This document shows, one piece after another, positions 1 through 11,703 of a stretch of DNA of 64,000 nt. Position 1 is the first letter of the stretch. Every line of letters starts with the position of its first letter. The notes under the pieces are model-generated. The model did no database searches and was not told where the DNA came from. It was given only the letters and a program-made list of their open reading frames with translations. Source of the stretch: Steromphala cineraria (lineage: Eukaryota > Mollusca > Gastropoda > Trochida > Trochidae); the NCBI GenBank assembly GCA_916613615.1, contig OU744725.1, positions 11,179,253 to 11,243,252 of the forward strand. Reading direction: 5' to 3'. The translations under genes and the position numbers were made by a program.

Positions 1-2208
1 AGTTCACCGATATGATCATATCATTTTGTGCCTACTGTCATTTCCACTTCTTCTGGAGAAAGTCATTGCGCTGGAATACAATATTGAAGGAGTTGATAGT
101 CATTTCACAGTGAAAACTTATTAATTAGAGTATGATTATATTCTCACAATTCAAGGAACTCAAAACAAGGCAAGAAATGCTTGCAAGTAGTTATATATGA
201 TAGCAGAAGTAGCAATTGTCCAAGTTACTTTCTGGTGAAGAGTGAACTTGTTAATGGACGTCAGCATATGTAATGGCTGTTTCAATTTGACAGAAACCTC
301 TGTAATCTTAACGTCTTGACTTCACCTTTGCTTAATTTTAATCTTAAATAAGTCGGAGAAGTCAGTTTTTATTGAATATTTACAAAGAGATTTCATGGAC
401 ATAATCTTCAAAATACTTCAAGTGAAGTAAACACAGCACCTACTTAAAACAATCAGCCCATATCATAAAATTATTTATTCTTCATGGCGTTTCAGACAAT
501 GAGGACATAAGAGTTGTTCATACCAGAAACAAAAGTTAGGAAGTTCGAAAAAATAGATAAATGTAATCTTAAAGGGTGTCTGAAATATGACATCTGCTTT
601 GTTACATAATTGTTAATTTGAATTTACGTTTTATCAGTTTGTGTTTAATAAGAATGAGGAACATCACAAGTAATATCAATATGGCTAAAAGCTCAGCCCA
701 GTTGCACGTCATGCTCAATCGTTTCGAAGAAACACCTCCCTTTCACAATGAATACTAACAGATATGATATCAAAATCTCACTCACCATTTGATTAATAAC
801 GGATGCTGCTTAAAAGGTTGGCAAAACTAACAAGGTCATTGAACTATCAAACTAAATTGTCTTTTCAACTCGTTTGGTCGATCTATCATGTTTGTTTTAT
901 AAGCGTCTGTATCATGTGTAATGGATACACAATTGCTCTATTGTGACAAACAGTTTCAGTTTACAGACAGAGAATAATTCATCCTGTGTATTTCAGCACA
1001 TTTGCTTTCACCAGAGGAAATGGAAGGTACAGTAGGTACGATATAATATGAACTTCTATGTGAATATCGATATTTTGATCTAATGGTTTAATGTCGAGTT
1101 AAAGAACTTTGTTTAACTGCATTTAGTAGTATAATGGTTTTTTTTTGTTAAAAGGACAGATTGGAAATGCGAATAAAACAATTACAGACTTTTATTCATT
1201 ATTATTCTACAAAAATATAAAGCAAACACATCACTGCATTTTCCTAACCAAGAACTAAATGAGTTGCGGAGTGCGGTGAAAGTAACAAGTACTGTAACAT
1301 AATATGCACCATACGTCCTGACAAGTATTTGCACTTCAAAATCCATATCTTCTAGGGTCATGTGTCAACCTTGTATATTATGAGAGTAAGATGATACCTA
1401 CTCAGTTATGATGGACAATTTAAGTGAACACACATGCAGACTGTAGTTTCCAGTCACTTATTTCCAACAATCAGTCTGTGTGTTGTCTGGATTGATAAGA
1501 TATCGACCTACCTATCCATATGTGCTAATATATAATGGTACTTTTGGATGTTTATAAAACGAACACTATTTGTTCGAGACAAAGCAATGTACTTAAATGT
1601 ACTTCCAACACTTGCCATTTTTGTTATTTTACGTATACTGTAAATATACAAACAATATTAATAATTTTAATGTCAGTATTAACGTTAATATTTAGTAAAA
1701 AAACTCTTGTTTACTGAATGCTTTGTCCTTCAATGACTAATTTTCACATTTGTTATGTTCATTATCAATATTTAGAACATCATAATTGAAAAATAACGTG
1801 AAAGTTACTCTGGTCGCCAGGGTCATTTAACCAAATTCAGAATCCTAGTGACTGTCGTGCTAGCGTAACAGCCACAATAATTTAAATCCAATGCAGTGAT
1901 ACATCTAATAATTTTCTCGTATTAAAATTATTTTTATACATAATTCTTATTTCTATAATTTCAATATCAACTAATACGATAGTGCATAGCAGAAATTGGA
2001 TTTAATTATTGGACCTCAATTTGAGAGTCAGATACTCAATTGAGAAAACAAACAGAATATATTGCAGTAGGCACAGCCAGTAGAAATGGCAGACTCTTCT
2101 TCTCATCGCTATCCTTTGGTATTACTTCTTTGAGAGGTATTTAGAAGTTGAAATGCCAAAAATGAAGAGAAATATATAGATGACAACTTCGCTATTCATG
2201 GTATGGGG

Positions 2209-2269
2209 CGTTTCGACACAGGTTCTTGTGAATCTGCTTGAGAACGACACACCAACCTGTGTCGAAACG
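2209..2269. repeat. Perfect inverted repeat, 16-base arms
   Basis: CGTTTCGACACAGGTT at 2209-2224 and its exact reverse complement at 2254-2269, with a 29-base loop. The surrounding DNA has no recognised gene or element. Confidence 0.85.
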
Positions 2270-3479
2270 TCGCATACAAAAATAGAGAAGTAGTCATCCA
2301 TATATTCCGTTTCAGTATTATCATGTTGTATTATTAATGAAAACAGGAATCTCCTATCCATGCTGAGCATTTTAATAATTCTGTTATATCTAATATTCCT
2401 GAAAAAGATGAACATAAAAAGTCCTTAAACAAGTAATTTATTAAATGTGTTTTACGTCTTGCTCTTCTGTCTGTCTCTGAGCTCAATATAGCAATGTACT
2501 CATTATGGTTTCTCCTCCTTGTATGTAGTTTGACAAATTATGTTATCTACAGGATATTTACAGATCGTAGATACTTATAAGTTATCTGATGATCTTGGTG
2601 TCTGGTGTTTTTCCCTCTGATAATGTTTATCATCAGACTCATCTTATTTGTGTCATAAACTAGTAAGAGAAGGGAAGTTTTTTTCAAAAAGCATGACAGT
2701 CGTTATAGGCTTTCTTCCTTTTCTTCAATAGTCAAAGGTTTTATCTTATTACACCTACTTGAACCACCAGCTAATGTCAAAGTCAAAGTACATACATATG
2801 TATGTATACATATCGTGTTTATCTGAGAAATGTTATAATAAATGCTCCTCTTTTATCCATTTCAATTAATAATTATCTTTGGTTTTAAGTAAAAATTGTA
2901 TGAGGTTTTTGACAGAATATTCACTTATTTGTTGCGAGACTTAATACCATATGTGGTATTTAGTTAAATTAGAAAACACCACACTTTCGTGACACATATA
3001 TTTACATATATGATTAAAAATGGTTTTCAAAGCAAAAGCACCTTATAATTGCACGAGGATACTACATGTCACGTTTAGATCCTAAGTGTCCTTCTTGTTG
3101 CTTTACAAAAGTTATAAATTATCTAAAAAACAAAATCAACTAAAATACGCGCTCAACAGACCAGTTTTCGATCATAGTCAAGACTTTATATATATCTTTT
3201 TATCTCTTTCAACACAGTCGCTTCTACTTGATCGACTTAGAAAATGGACTACCTGATTTTTGTAGTGGATATGGTGAAAGGAACAAGTGGCACGTTAATA
3301 GGATGTGCACAGCACCCAAAGTGTAAGCTAGGGGGTAGCTGATATTGTCATAAAACAGTTCAATGTTAAAGCTTTGAACTAGCCTTGATTCATTCGCATA
3401 AGAATCGATGATCTGAAATCCTTACAACAATAGTCTATGTAATTAAGATATTATTTGCAGGTCATATTACCATATTAGT

Positions 3480-4160
3480 AAGTGGAGACGTGGCAGAAAT
3501 CCGATTTTGCCGTCAGTTGCTTGGATAATGAACATAACATTCTTTCAAACTGTAGGCAATGGTAACTTCTCTGTAAAAAAAATAAAAGCTGCGTTTGAAA
3601 TTCGCATCCGTAACAAAACTTTGTCTTGAGCATATCCCCAAAACTATACATGCTATCTTCACCAAACGTCATACACTTATCAACTATGATCCCTAGATGA
3701 GCCTATTGTAGGTTAGACCACCAAATGAGTTTTATTTTTAGCGGTCTCCATGGAAACACGACAAAAAAGTGATTCTTTGATGAATTACTTTGTCCATAAC
3801 ATATCTCCTGTATTATATCTCAGCTCAACCAAACTTTTTACTCATGTCAATCATGATTTTTTGATTTGCCTTTTGAGTGTAAAACCAATATGTGGATTTT
3901 CTCTCAGTGGTAAGGTTGTCCTCAGCACATCTCATAGAATAATCTAGATATCTACCTCAAATTTGAAATAAATGGCAACCATTATCCCTAGAGTACACTT
4001 TTAATGGTAAAACCTATACATGAATTGACTGTTTTTGGCTTCAGTGGAACATGACTTACGCAATTTATACTCAACTATCAAACAACTTTACCCATGTTTA
4101 TCATGTTTTCATTTGAAATTCTTTAAACAAAGTGGGAAGCTTGGGTATATGTTTTCTGCT
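3480..4160. repeat. Possible old dispersed repeat with internal duplication
   Basis: CAAACTTTTTACTCATGTCAATCATG at about 3829 and CAAACAACTTTACCCATGTTTATCATG at about 4079 are related, each followed by a T-rich block ending in TTTGA-like sequence. Phrases such as CCCTAGATGAGCCT look like long mollusc intergenic repeats, but this is recollection only. Short open frames here are not supported as genes. Confidence 0.35.
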
Positions 4161-4238
4161 CACTTTTTCACTTGTTTTCATTTAATGTCTTACATAATGC
4201 GATTTAAATCAAAAGCCACTACGACAAAGTATATTCAA

Positions 4239-4262
4239 TGATATGATATGATATGATATGAT
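4239..4262. repeat. Short ATATG pentanucleotide microsatellite
   Basis: TGATATGATATGATATGATA: about five units of a five-base repeat in otherwise featureless AT-rich DNA. Confidence 0.85.
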
Positions 4263-6149
4263 AACTATACTTGTGAAAGAGGAAAGCAATGTGGAAGATT
4301 CGATTAGCGTTAAGCCAGGGGGATATTACTTGGACCTGTGAAGTGAAGATTACTGAAGAATCAATGAAATTATTGTGGCCCAAATGTTCCGATAGTCAGG
4401 TTAGTGGACATGCCTAGGACACGACACTGTTTTATCATACACAGGGGTTTAGTTGTAAGGTACAAAATGTATGCTACAACCATTAAGATGTATTTATGCC
4501 TAAAATATTAATTAATGTTTCCGGTTTTTACATGCATGCAATGCGATACGATGCGATGCGGAATTTTGCATATCCATTTTGTGTTTGTTATTGAACATGA
4601 ATAAGAATGGAATAAATATAAAGATTATATCATTTTAGTAACGCGGAAAAAATATTTTTGAAGGTCTTCAAACTTTAAAAGTTCGTATGTCAATTATTCT
4701 AGGCTACGGGTAGTTCCATGTTTTCCTTTACAACATCTTCATACAAGGCTTGATGCGTGGGTTGGAGACTGACGCTGGCGGAAAACCTGAAACAGTTTAC
4801 TTTTTCTAGGCTCAATGCTTTTGTCTTTATTTCATATCAGCATCCCTAGCTTACATGCAACGACAATTATGTATGAGTTTTGTATGAATGAATGAATGTC
4901 AGCTGGATTAATCCTCCTGGAAACATGACCACAAAGTTATTGTTTTTCTGATAATTAATCAAGTTATGCCATCAGGTGAATGAAAAAGACTGAATTGTCA
5001 GATGCGATCTTCGTGTCGCTGCTCTTCTCCAACAGAATAACCAGTTTACATCAGCTCACAATACATTAACATTCAAAAAAAGTATATTATTTTATATTTT
5101 ATTATTTTTGCAAAACTGCATACGTCAAACAATGTCACTTTGATAAAACCTTGATACTTTGAAAGTACAGTTGTTCGATTACAATCTTTTGAATTAAATG
5201 AAATTCCAGACTTGATTGATCTTTGACAAATGTATGTGTTACTTTTTAAATATATATGACAGACACAGTGGTTATATAAATCAGGTATCAATTAAATGTT
5301 AACTTTTGCATTTCAAAGGTGTGTCAAATCTTTTCCTTTGCCAATGAGTGAAGTTAAGTGTTTTATTCGCTGTCTCTTACTGTCAAAGTTAACCACTAAA
5401 CAGCTTTCAGAGAATATGATTTTGTATCCGATGGATGTGATACAAGGTAAGGTACATATGTCAAGGAAAACTATTAGTATACGTAGGTACACCGATCGAC
5501 CCTTGAATTGCATGAACTATTTTATCTTTAAACATTATTCATTTCTATTAACTTGAAAGATTATATATACAAAATGGTCCAAATGATAGATATTACTCTG
5601 TATTATTATATCAGTGTCTCTGTTGAAGTATTAACTACAAATATTTAATGTACTCCTAATTTTGCATAAGGGCAAGTAATAACATTGAATATTGAATCTT
5701 ATGATATGAGAAAATATCTTCCTTTAAATGAGTCATAGCTAGAGAAACATCTGACCTTTATCAACTACGTATTCATCAACTTCGAGAAATTAGTTAGCTT
5801 TCTCAAATGATGAGTTTTCTTTCTAATAAGTCATTTCTAAATGACATATAAGTTAAAAATAAAGAAAAATTAATAACTCTGTTGAACTGTTTTAGTTTTG
5901 ATCATTCTATGTTTATTATCTGACACATCCCTAGATAATAAATAATCAGAAATGTTAGACGAATGTTTGTTTATATTTGAATTTATGCAACAAGATATCA
6001 TTTTATAGATGTAAACAAAATAATCCTCGTCGAAATCTGAAATTCTAAGTTCTTCATAGATAAAAAATAATCAAAAGTTCTTTCAAAGTTAAGATGATTG
6101 ATGAGAAACTTTGTGATTATGTAGCTTTCCCATTTTAATAAATATCGTA

Positions 6150-6616
6150 TTGTTAACCTTGCCATATTGTATCTCATATCAATTAATCCAATACTGTTAG
6201 CCTTGCGATATTGAAACTCATTTGAAAGAATACCACATTGTTAGCCTTGCCATATTGAATCCTATTTGAATGAATCTTATCTTATTGGTAACCTGGCCAT
6301 ATTGAATCGCATTTGAATAATTATACCATTTTGTTAATCTTGCCATATTGAATCCCATTTGAATTAATACCATTTTGTTAATCTTGCCATATTAAATCTC
6401 ATTTGAATAATTATACCATATTGTTAACCTTGCCATATTGAATCCTATTTGAATGAATACCATATTATTAACCTTGCCAAATTAAATCTCGTTTGAATAA
6501 TTATTACATTTTGTTAATCTTGCCATATTGAATACCAATTGAATGAATTTTACATTATTGTTTACTTTGCCATATTGAATCCCATTTGATCATTCCATAT
6601 TGTTAACCTTGTCATT
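6150..6616. repeat. Degenerate AT-rich minisatellite, roughly 40-60-base unit
   Basis: Variants of TTGTTAACCTTGCCATATTG followed by AATCYCATTTGAAT recur about nine times with uneven spacing. It lies beyond the 3' end of the receptor gene with no associated gene. Confidence 0.85.
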
Positions 6617-7269
6617 GTACGGTGTTTAATGTTTCTAATGTGAATTGAAAAACAGAGAATGAGAAAATTATCTTGTCAGAAGCAGTAAGGATTAAGAAGG
6701 GTTTTTTAAAGTTTAAAAACGTTCGGGTTTGTGCAACCACAATCTAAGTAAAATGGTGATATATTAAACTTCATTGTCAGGAACAATTACACATGCAAAT
6801 GTAAAGCAGAAAGACGAAGACGATATCTTGATTACAGAAACCGGGACACAGAGACAAGTAATTGACACCATCTGAACATAAAGGGTCTATGCTCACCTTG
6901 TGTCAAATAAAAGCCCGACAATGTATTTAAAAGCTTTTGGACAGTCTCTGAAAGAATTTGATAAGGCATTGATTACATAAAACATCAGCCAGCTTATGAA
7001 GTGTATCATTTCACAACTTCAACTTACAGTCACATGGACAATGCAAGAAAGATTTGAAACGATTGCTATGGTGTTTTGATGCGCAATTATAAACATTAAA
7101 CATCTATGTTTAAAAAAAACGTATTTTATCATTACGTTTTGACATCAACAATATAATACTTTTTTATAAGAAGAACAGCGGCTTGTCGTTGGCAGAGATT
7201 TATCTGACCTTTGTTAAAAGATTTACATCAACTTCAAGCAAATCCGTTTTAATTCTCAAAATCCGATTT

Positions 7270-7589
7270 AACATTCAAGGTTTTTCCTTAATGCCAAATA
7301 AAAAAAGGAATGCGTGTCGACCTGTTTTTGAAAATTTTACGTCTTAAAGTGAACAAGATTAAATTGGTTGTTGCAAGTAGATTTGTATTGATTAGAACAA
7401 TTTTATCATTTGCATTTCTCCATCGTGCTATATTAACTCCACTTTGATAGCAAAATACCAACAAAGATTTCGAAAATGCTTGTGTTACAAGATTTTTGAC
7501 ACTATCAGAATAATACATTTAGCGTTAACGTACAATTATCGGTGACAATTTTGAAATATAAAATTTTCAAAAAACGTGCTACTGCCCCT
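7270..7589 (-). mobile_element. Partial related MITE, head-to-head with copy A
   Basis: Read on the minus strand from 7589, about the first 130 bases (AGGGGCAGTAGCACG through ATAGTGTCAAAAATCTTG) match the beginning of copy A, then similarity is lost. The far terminus is not visible, so the left limit is approximate. The two elements share a single TTAA (7590-7593), producing a palindrome with arms of about 35 bases. Confidence 0.75.
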
Positions 7590-7593
7590 TTAA

Positions 7594-7949
7594 AAGGACA
7601 GTAGCACGTTTTTTGGCAATTTTATATTTAAAAATGTTCACTCATAATTGTAAGTTAATGTTAAATGTATTAATTTGACAGTGTCAAAAATCTTATTACA
7701 CAAGCCAATCATCCATAGTCAGAGGACAAAGTATGAAGAATCACATAAAATCCATTGGCGGCCATTTTGTGTGAACACCTTTAATTCATTTTGTGTAAGA
7801 AAAATGAATCGCATGGCTACACGTTACGTTATATATTTGAATTATTACTGCTCCATTGAGTTTAAATACATTGTCTTTCAATTGGAACAATTAATTTTCA
7901 TTTTCCTGACATTACCTAATATTCCCCCTAAGAACGTGCTACTGCCCCT
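7594..7949 (+). mobile_element. TTAA-type MITE, copy A, 356 bases
   Basis: Starts AAGGACAGTAGCACG and ends CGTGCTACTGCCCCT, an inverted pair. It is preceded by TTAA (7590-7593) and followed by a near TTAA. It is the same length as, and highly similar along its whole length to, the copy at 41263-41618. It encodes nothing recognisable; a 93-codon open stretch spans it by chance. TTAA duplications are typical of the piggyBac superfamily, so a non-autonomous piggyBac-type element is likely but not proven. Confidence 0.9.
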
Positions 7950-10900
7950 TAAATGAGATTAGTAAATATCAAACTGACTGTAATGAACATGATTTTGGAT
8001 GATAATAGAATTCCCACCCTTGTCTTCTAATATTTAAGATATTGGCTGGAAAATGACTTTATCATGAAAATGATTTGAATTTGAAAAGTTACTTTTTTGC
8101 CATTTTGATTTAACGTTTTTCGTTAAGTTTTTTACTCGAGATTGTTGCAATCTACTGTGTAATCTCTTCTTGTGGCTGACGTAGTAATTTTAATATAGAT
8201 TTTATCAAATATTCATTCATCTCGAGTTGCCTTTTCAAAGTGGTTGAACACATTTGCGATAAGTCTTTACTAAACTTTATCTATAAGAAATTGTTTTCTT
8301 TACATAAGTTCATATTCATACGTTTATACGACATTTCATTCGAATTACTCAAGGATATAGTTTTGACAATTTAATCAAATTCATCTGTATATGATTTGTT
8401 TTTTGTACATGGCTTTGTGTTATTTGAGTAGATTACAACTTTCAAATGTCGAATTTATTATTTCTCCTACAGTTTATTCCAAATAAACGCTACAGAGACT
8501 TCTTTGATGCTTGATATCATTTGGTTTATAATTTGGCACGTAAAAAAACAAATGTGCCTTTGCAAATGTACAGTAAAACGTTACGTTACCACTCATGGCT
8601 GGATAATCGAGATTGCATAAAGTGAAAAAAAGCGTTCATAAATCATGTTTTCTTAGTTTATGTCAAATGGAAAAAGTGAATAATATGTTGAAAATATTTG
8701 AAAATGATAAAACACATTTTTCTATTTAAATTCACAATAATCAAGAACGACATCTTCTATATTGTAGCAACTAATTTCTCATTCGATTCTATTCTAAAGA
8801 CAATTTTAAGTGGAAATGCTAGCAAGAAGTGGTTTATGGGAAAGACCTCCCTAATTCAAATATTCTTTATGAAGCATCGCCCCTGTTTGAAACATTTAAT
8901 GTTCCTCGCTTTCATTTATTTTGATTTGCAGTTTTTTGTGCATTATTCTCTGTAAATGTTATTCATGTCATGTAAAGAGTGAATGCTTTAAGATTTTAAA
9001 ATTTAAGGAAACTGATCTTAATGTTTTATGTTAAAATTGCATATAAAAAATGAAACACTCTAGACATGACATATTCATCACTGTTTTGGAATACAACCAC
9101 GGATGATCTACTTTTCGAGAACATGTAAACATATAAAAAAAAATAGTTTTTGCTGTTAGCTAATGTTTACTTTGATACATAGTCAGGGAAACTAGAATTT
9201 TGCATAATTTTCAGATTTCCTACAGGGCAAGGAAATTATATCAAGTTAATTACAAAAAATAAATGTAACTAAGCTGTGTAGTTAACATCTTGTGTCTCAG
9301 TTTCATTGGAAGATGAAGCTAATTTACTTTTTGTAGTCGTAAATCAAGCAGCTCTAGTATTTCTTCATGTCGTTAGAGTCTTTTCAAAATGATTTAATGA
9401 TATGTATCTATTATCTGCCGTTACCTACATGTTTCAATAGTAGACGAATATATTACTGACTTTATCTACCGAATTAAACGTCACTTTTTGATTTTCTTGT
9501 CATTTTATTTTATATCATTTGTACACTTGTATAGCATAACATCTTCGTTTGTCAGTGACACAAAAGCCTTAAATGTTAAAAATTATTGACTTAATACAAT
9601 TGGGCACTGGTGAAAATATTCCATATCACTTAATCTTTGAAATATTTGCGTCTGATTCACAAATCATGGCTTTTCTGTCGAAAATGTTTTGTCCTATACG
9701 TCACTTTACTAAATGTAACTGGTGTCATAACTGGGAGTAATTTGTATAGGTCTGTGAAAATAGCAACTCATAGATATGGATCCAGAAACAGACATTCTTT
9801 CCATACAAATTCTTCTATAAACGCATCAATCTGTCTACATACAGCATCAGAGAGAGCCATGTGCTCACTTCCTACAGTAGATTATTCTTTAACGAGGTTT
9901 CATTGACATGCTGCAGACTCTATATTATGTTTTATGGTGCCAGGATTAACGTTTGACCAGAGATTGTCTCACTGAATGCATTCAACGAAATATACAAATT
10001 TCTCAAGCAACTACAGGACAGTATGTACATGTAGCAGTAGTAGTTACATTTTAATACTATTCTAAGTAAAATAAGCAGTAGCAATAGTAGTACTTGTAGA
10101 AGTGATAGTTGCAGTATCAGCAGCAGCATTAGTCAAAGTATTTCTGCATAAAGTGATGTCAATAAAATGGGGATTAATGAGGATTAATACTTCGTCATGT
10201 CTCATGTTATGAATCATTTTACATGTAACCATAACCATACTTTAACACGACGAACATATCATAACATTATAAAAGTACATGTCCTCAATTTAGCTGAATT
10301 TTGTTGATTTTGTGAGTGACATATAAACATATATCTTCGGGAACGTTTTTAATTTCAATTCCATTAAATTAATTTCAATATTCACCATAAAGATTGTTAT
10401 TTAAATTTGTTCACATCATTTCTTGCGTTTAATAATTTATGCTTGCTAAAGTGCATTTATTTTCTCTAAGGGATAATGGAAGTTCCATGTACTTAGTTAA
10501 CCCAGCAGATTATCGAAGCTCTCATTGACATCCTGTAGACTCTTCATCCTGTTTTATGGTGTCGGGAATAACGTTTGACCTGCGGTACATTGTTTATGCA
10601 TCGTTGTTTACTTTCTGAAAGTAGTTTAGGCTTGAAACAATTCCTTTGAGCACATATTTTGCTATTGTTTGAATATACCCTAAAACGCTTTGATTTAGTT
10701 ATAAGAACAACATCGAAATTAAGTAAACGGTATCAGTATGTATATTTTTATTTACTCATTTGAAATATTCAAAACACAACTCCCTTTGATGATGGAATTG
10801 TTGCATAGTAGAGTCTAATGTGTACAGGCCAATGGTTTATGATGGAAAGCTGGACAATTGATAGAATTGTATGAAGAAATAAGAATTGTTCATACAAATG

Positions 10901-11703
10901 TTTCTTTAAACCCATCAATCTGTCTACATACAACATCAGAGAGAGCCATGTGCTTAGTTCCTCCAGTAGATTATTCTTCATCAAGCTCTCATTGACTTGC
11001 TGCAGACTCTATATCCTGCTTTATGGTGCCTGGATTAATGGTGGACAGGAGGTACTAACTCCTTGCGTGTAAAGGGTAAGAGATTGGAGTATTGCTGATA
11101 CCTTGTGTTTTTACACTGATCACAAAGTGAGTTTTTCTTCTGGTTTGGGATGTAATGATTGATATTTTGGAATCATTATAATAATATGTAAAATGTACAT
11201 TCTACCATAAATGTGCAAAAACTCCTTTCTCATTGACTTCTGTAACAAAACAGAGGGAATACAATAAGGTTATACGCTGCTCTGTTTACTTCGCCTAATT
11301 CGAAAGAATTTATTTGTTGCTGTCGTGTAGGAAATTTTCACAAAATATGCCAATAAAGCCATTATGGTCTTATAAGCAAATCATTTATGAAATTCAATCA
11401 AATTTTCCTAAAGCTTAACGTTCTCTTTGCGATTCACTTTAGATTAAATTTAGAGCCATGATACAAATTACGTTATAGGCCGCTGATTTCCAGACAAAGT
11501 TGGTTTATCTCGTAATTCTATAAATGCAGTCAATGATGTATATTTTATTTGGTATCAAAAACAATATTTGATCTGTCACATTTTTCATATTTTTTCACAA
11601 AACATATTTCAGTCACACAGACTTCTACCCCATACAATGATACATGTGCAGCATATAAGTAAACTTAGGGACATGCACTTTAAGCAATTGTTCTTTTTAA
11701 GAT
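7950..11703. other. Gene-free AT-rich DNA before the satellite array
   Basis: Apart from the decayed repeats at 9.8-11.05 kb, nothing recognised. Open frames on both strands are short and of low-complexity composition. Confidence 0.7.
9780..11050. repeat. Three decayed copies of a dispersed or tandem repeat
   Basis: The block CAATCTGTCTACATACARCATCAGAGAGAGCCATGTG and the following CATTGACWTGCTGCAGACTC...TTTATGGTGCC occur at about 9800-9965 and 10890-11055. A shorter third copy, with the second half only, is at about 10495-10590. All lie in the same orientation and have stops in every frame. Their origin is unknown. Confidence 0.75.

Larger units (their letters stand above)
1..6149. other. 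Gene-free AT-rich DNA
   Basis: No coding region, RNA gene or complete mobile element recognised on either strand. The only structures seen are the inverted repeat near 2.2 kb, the possible old repeat near 3.5-4.2 kb and the pentanucleotide tract near 4.2 kb. All open frames are below 100 codons without protein character. Confidence 0.7.

Noticed and set aside
7675..7956. 93-codon plus-strand frame
   Set aside because: It lies inside a non-autonomous MITE; the equivalent frame in the copy at 41.3 kb is not preserved.
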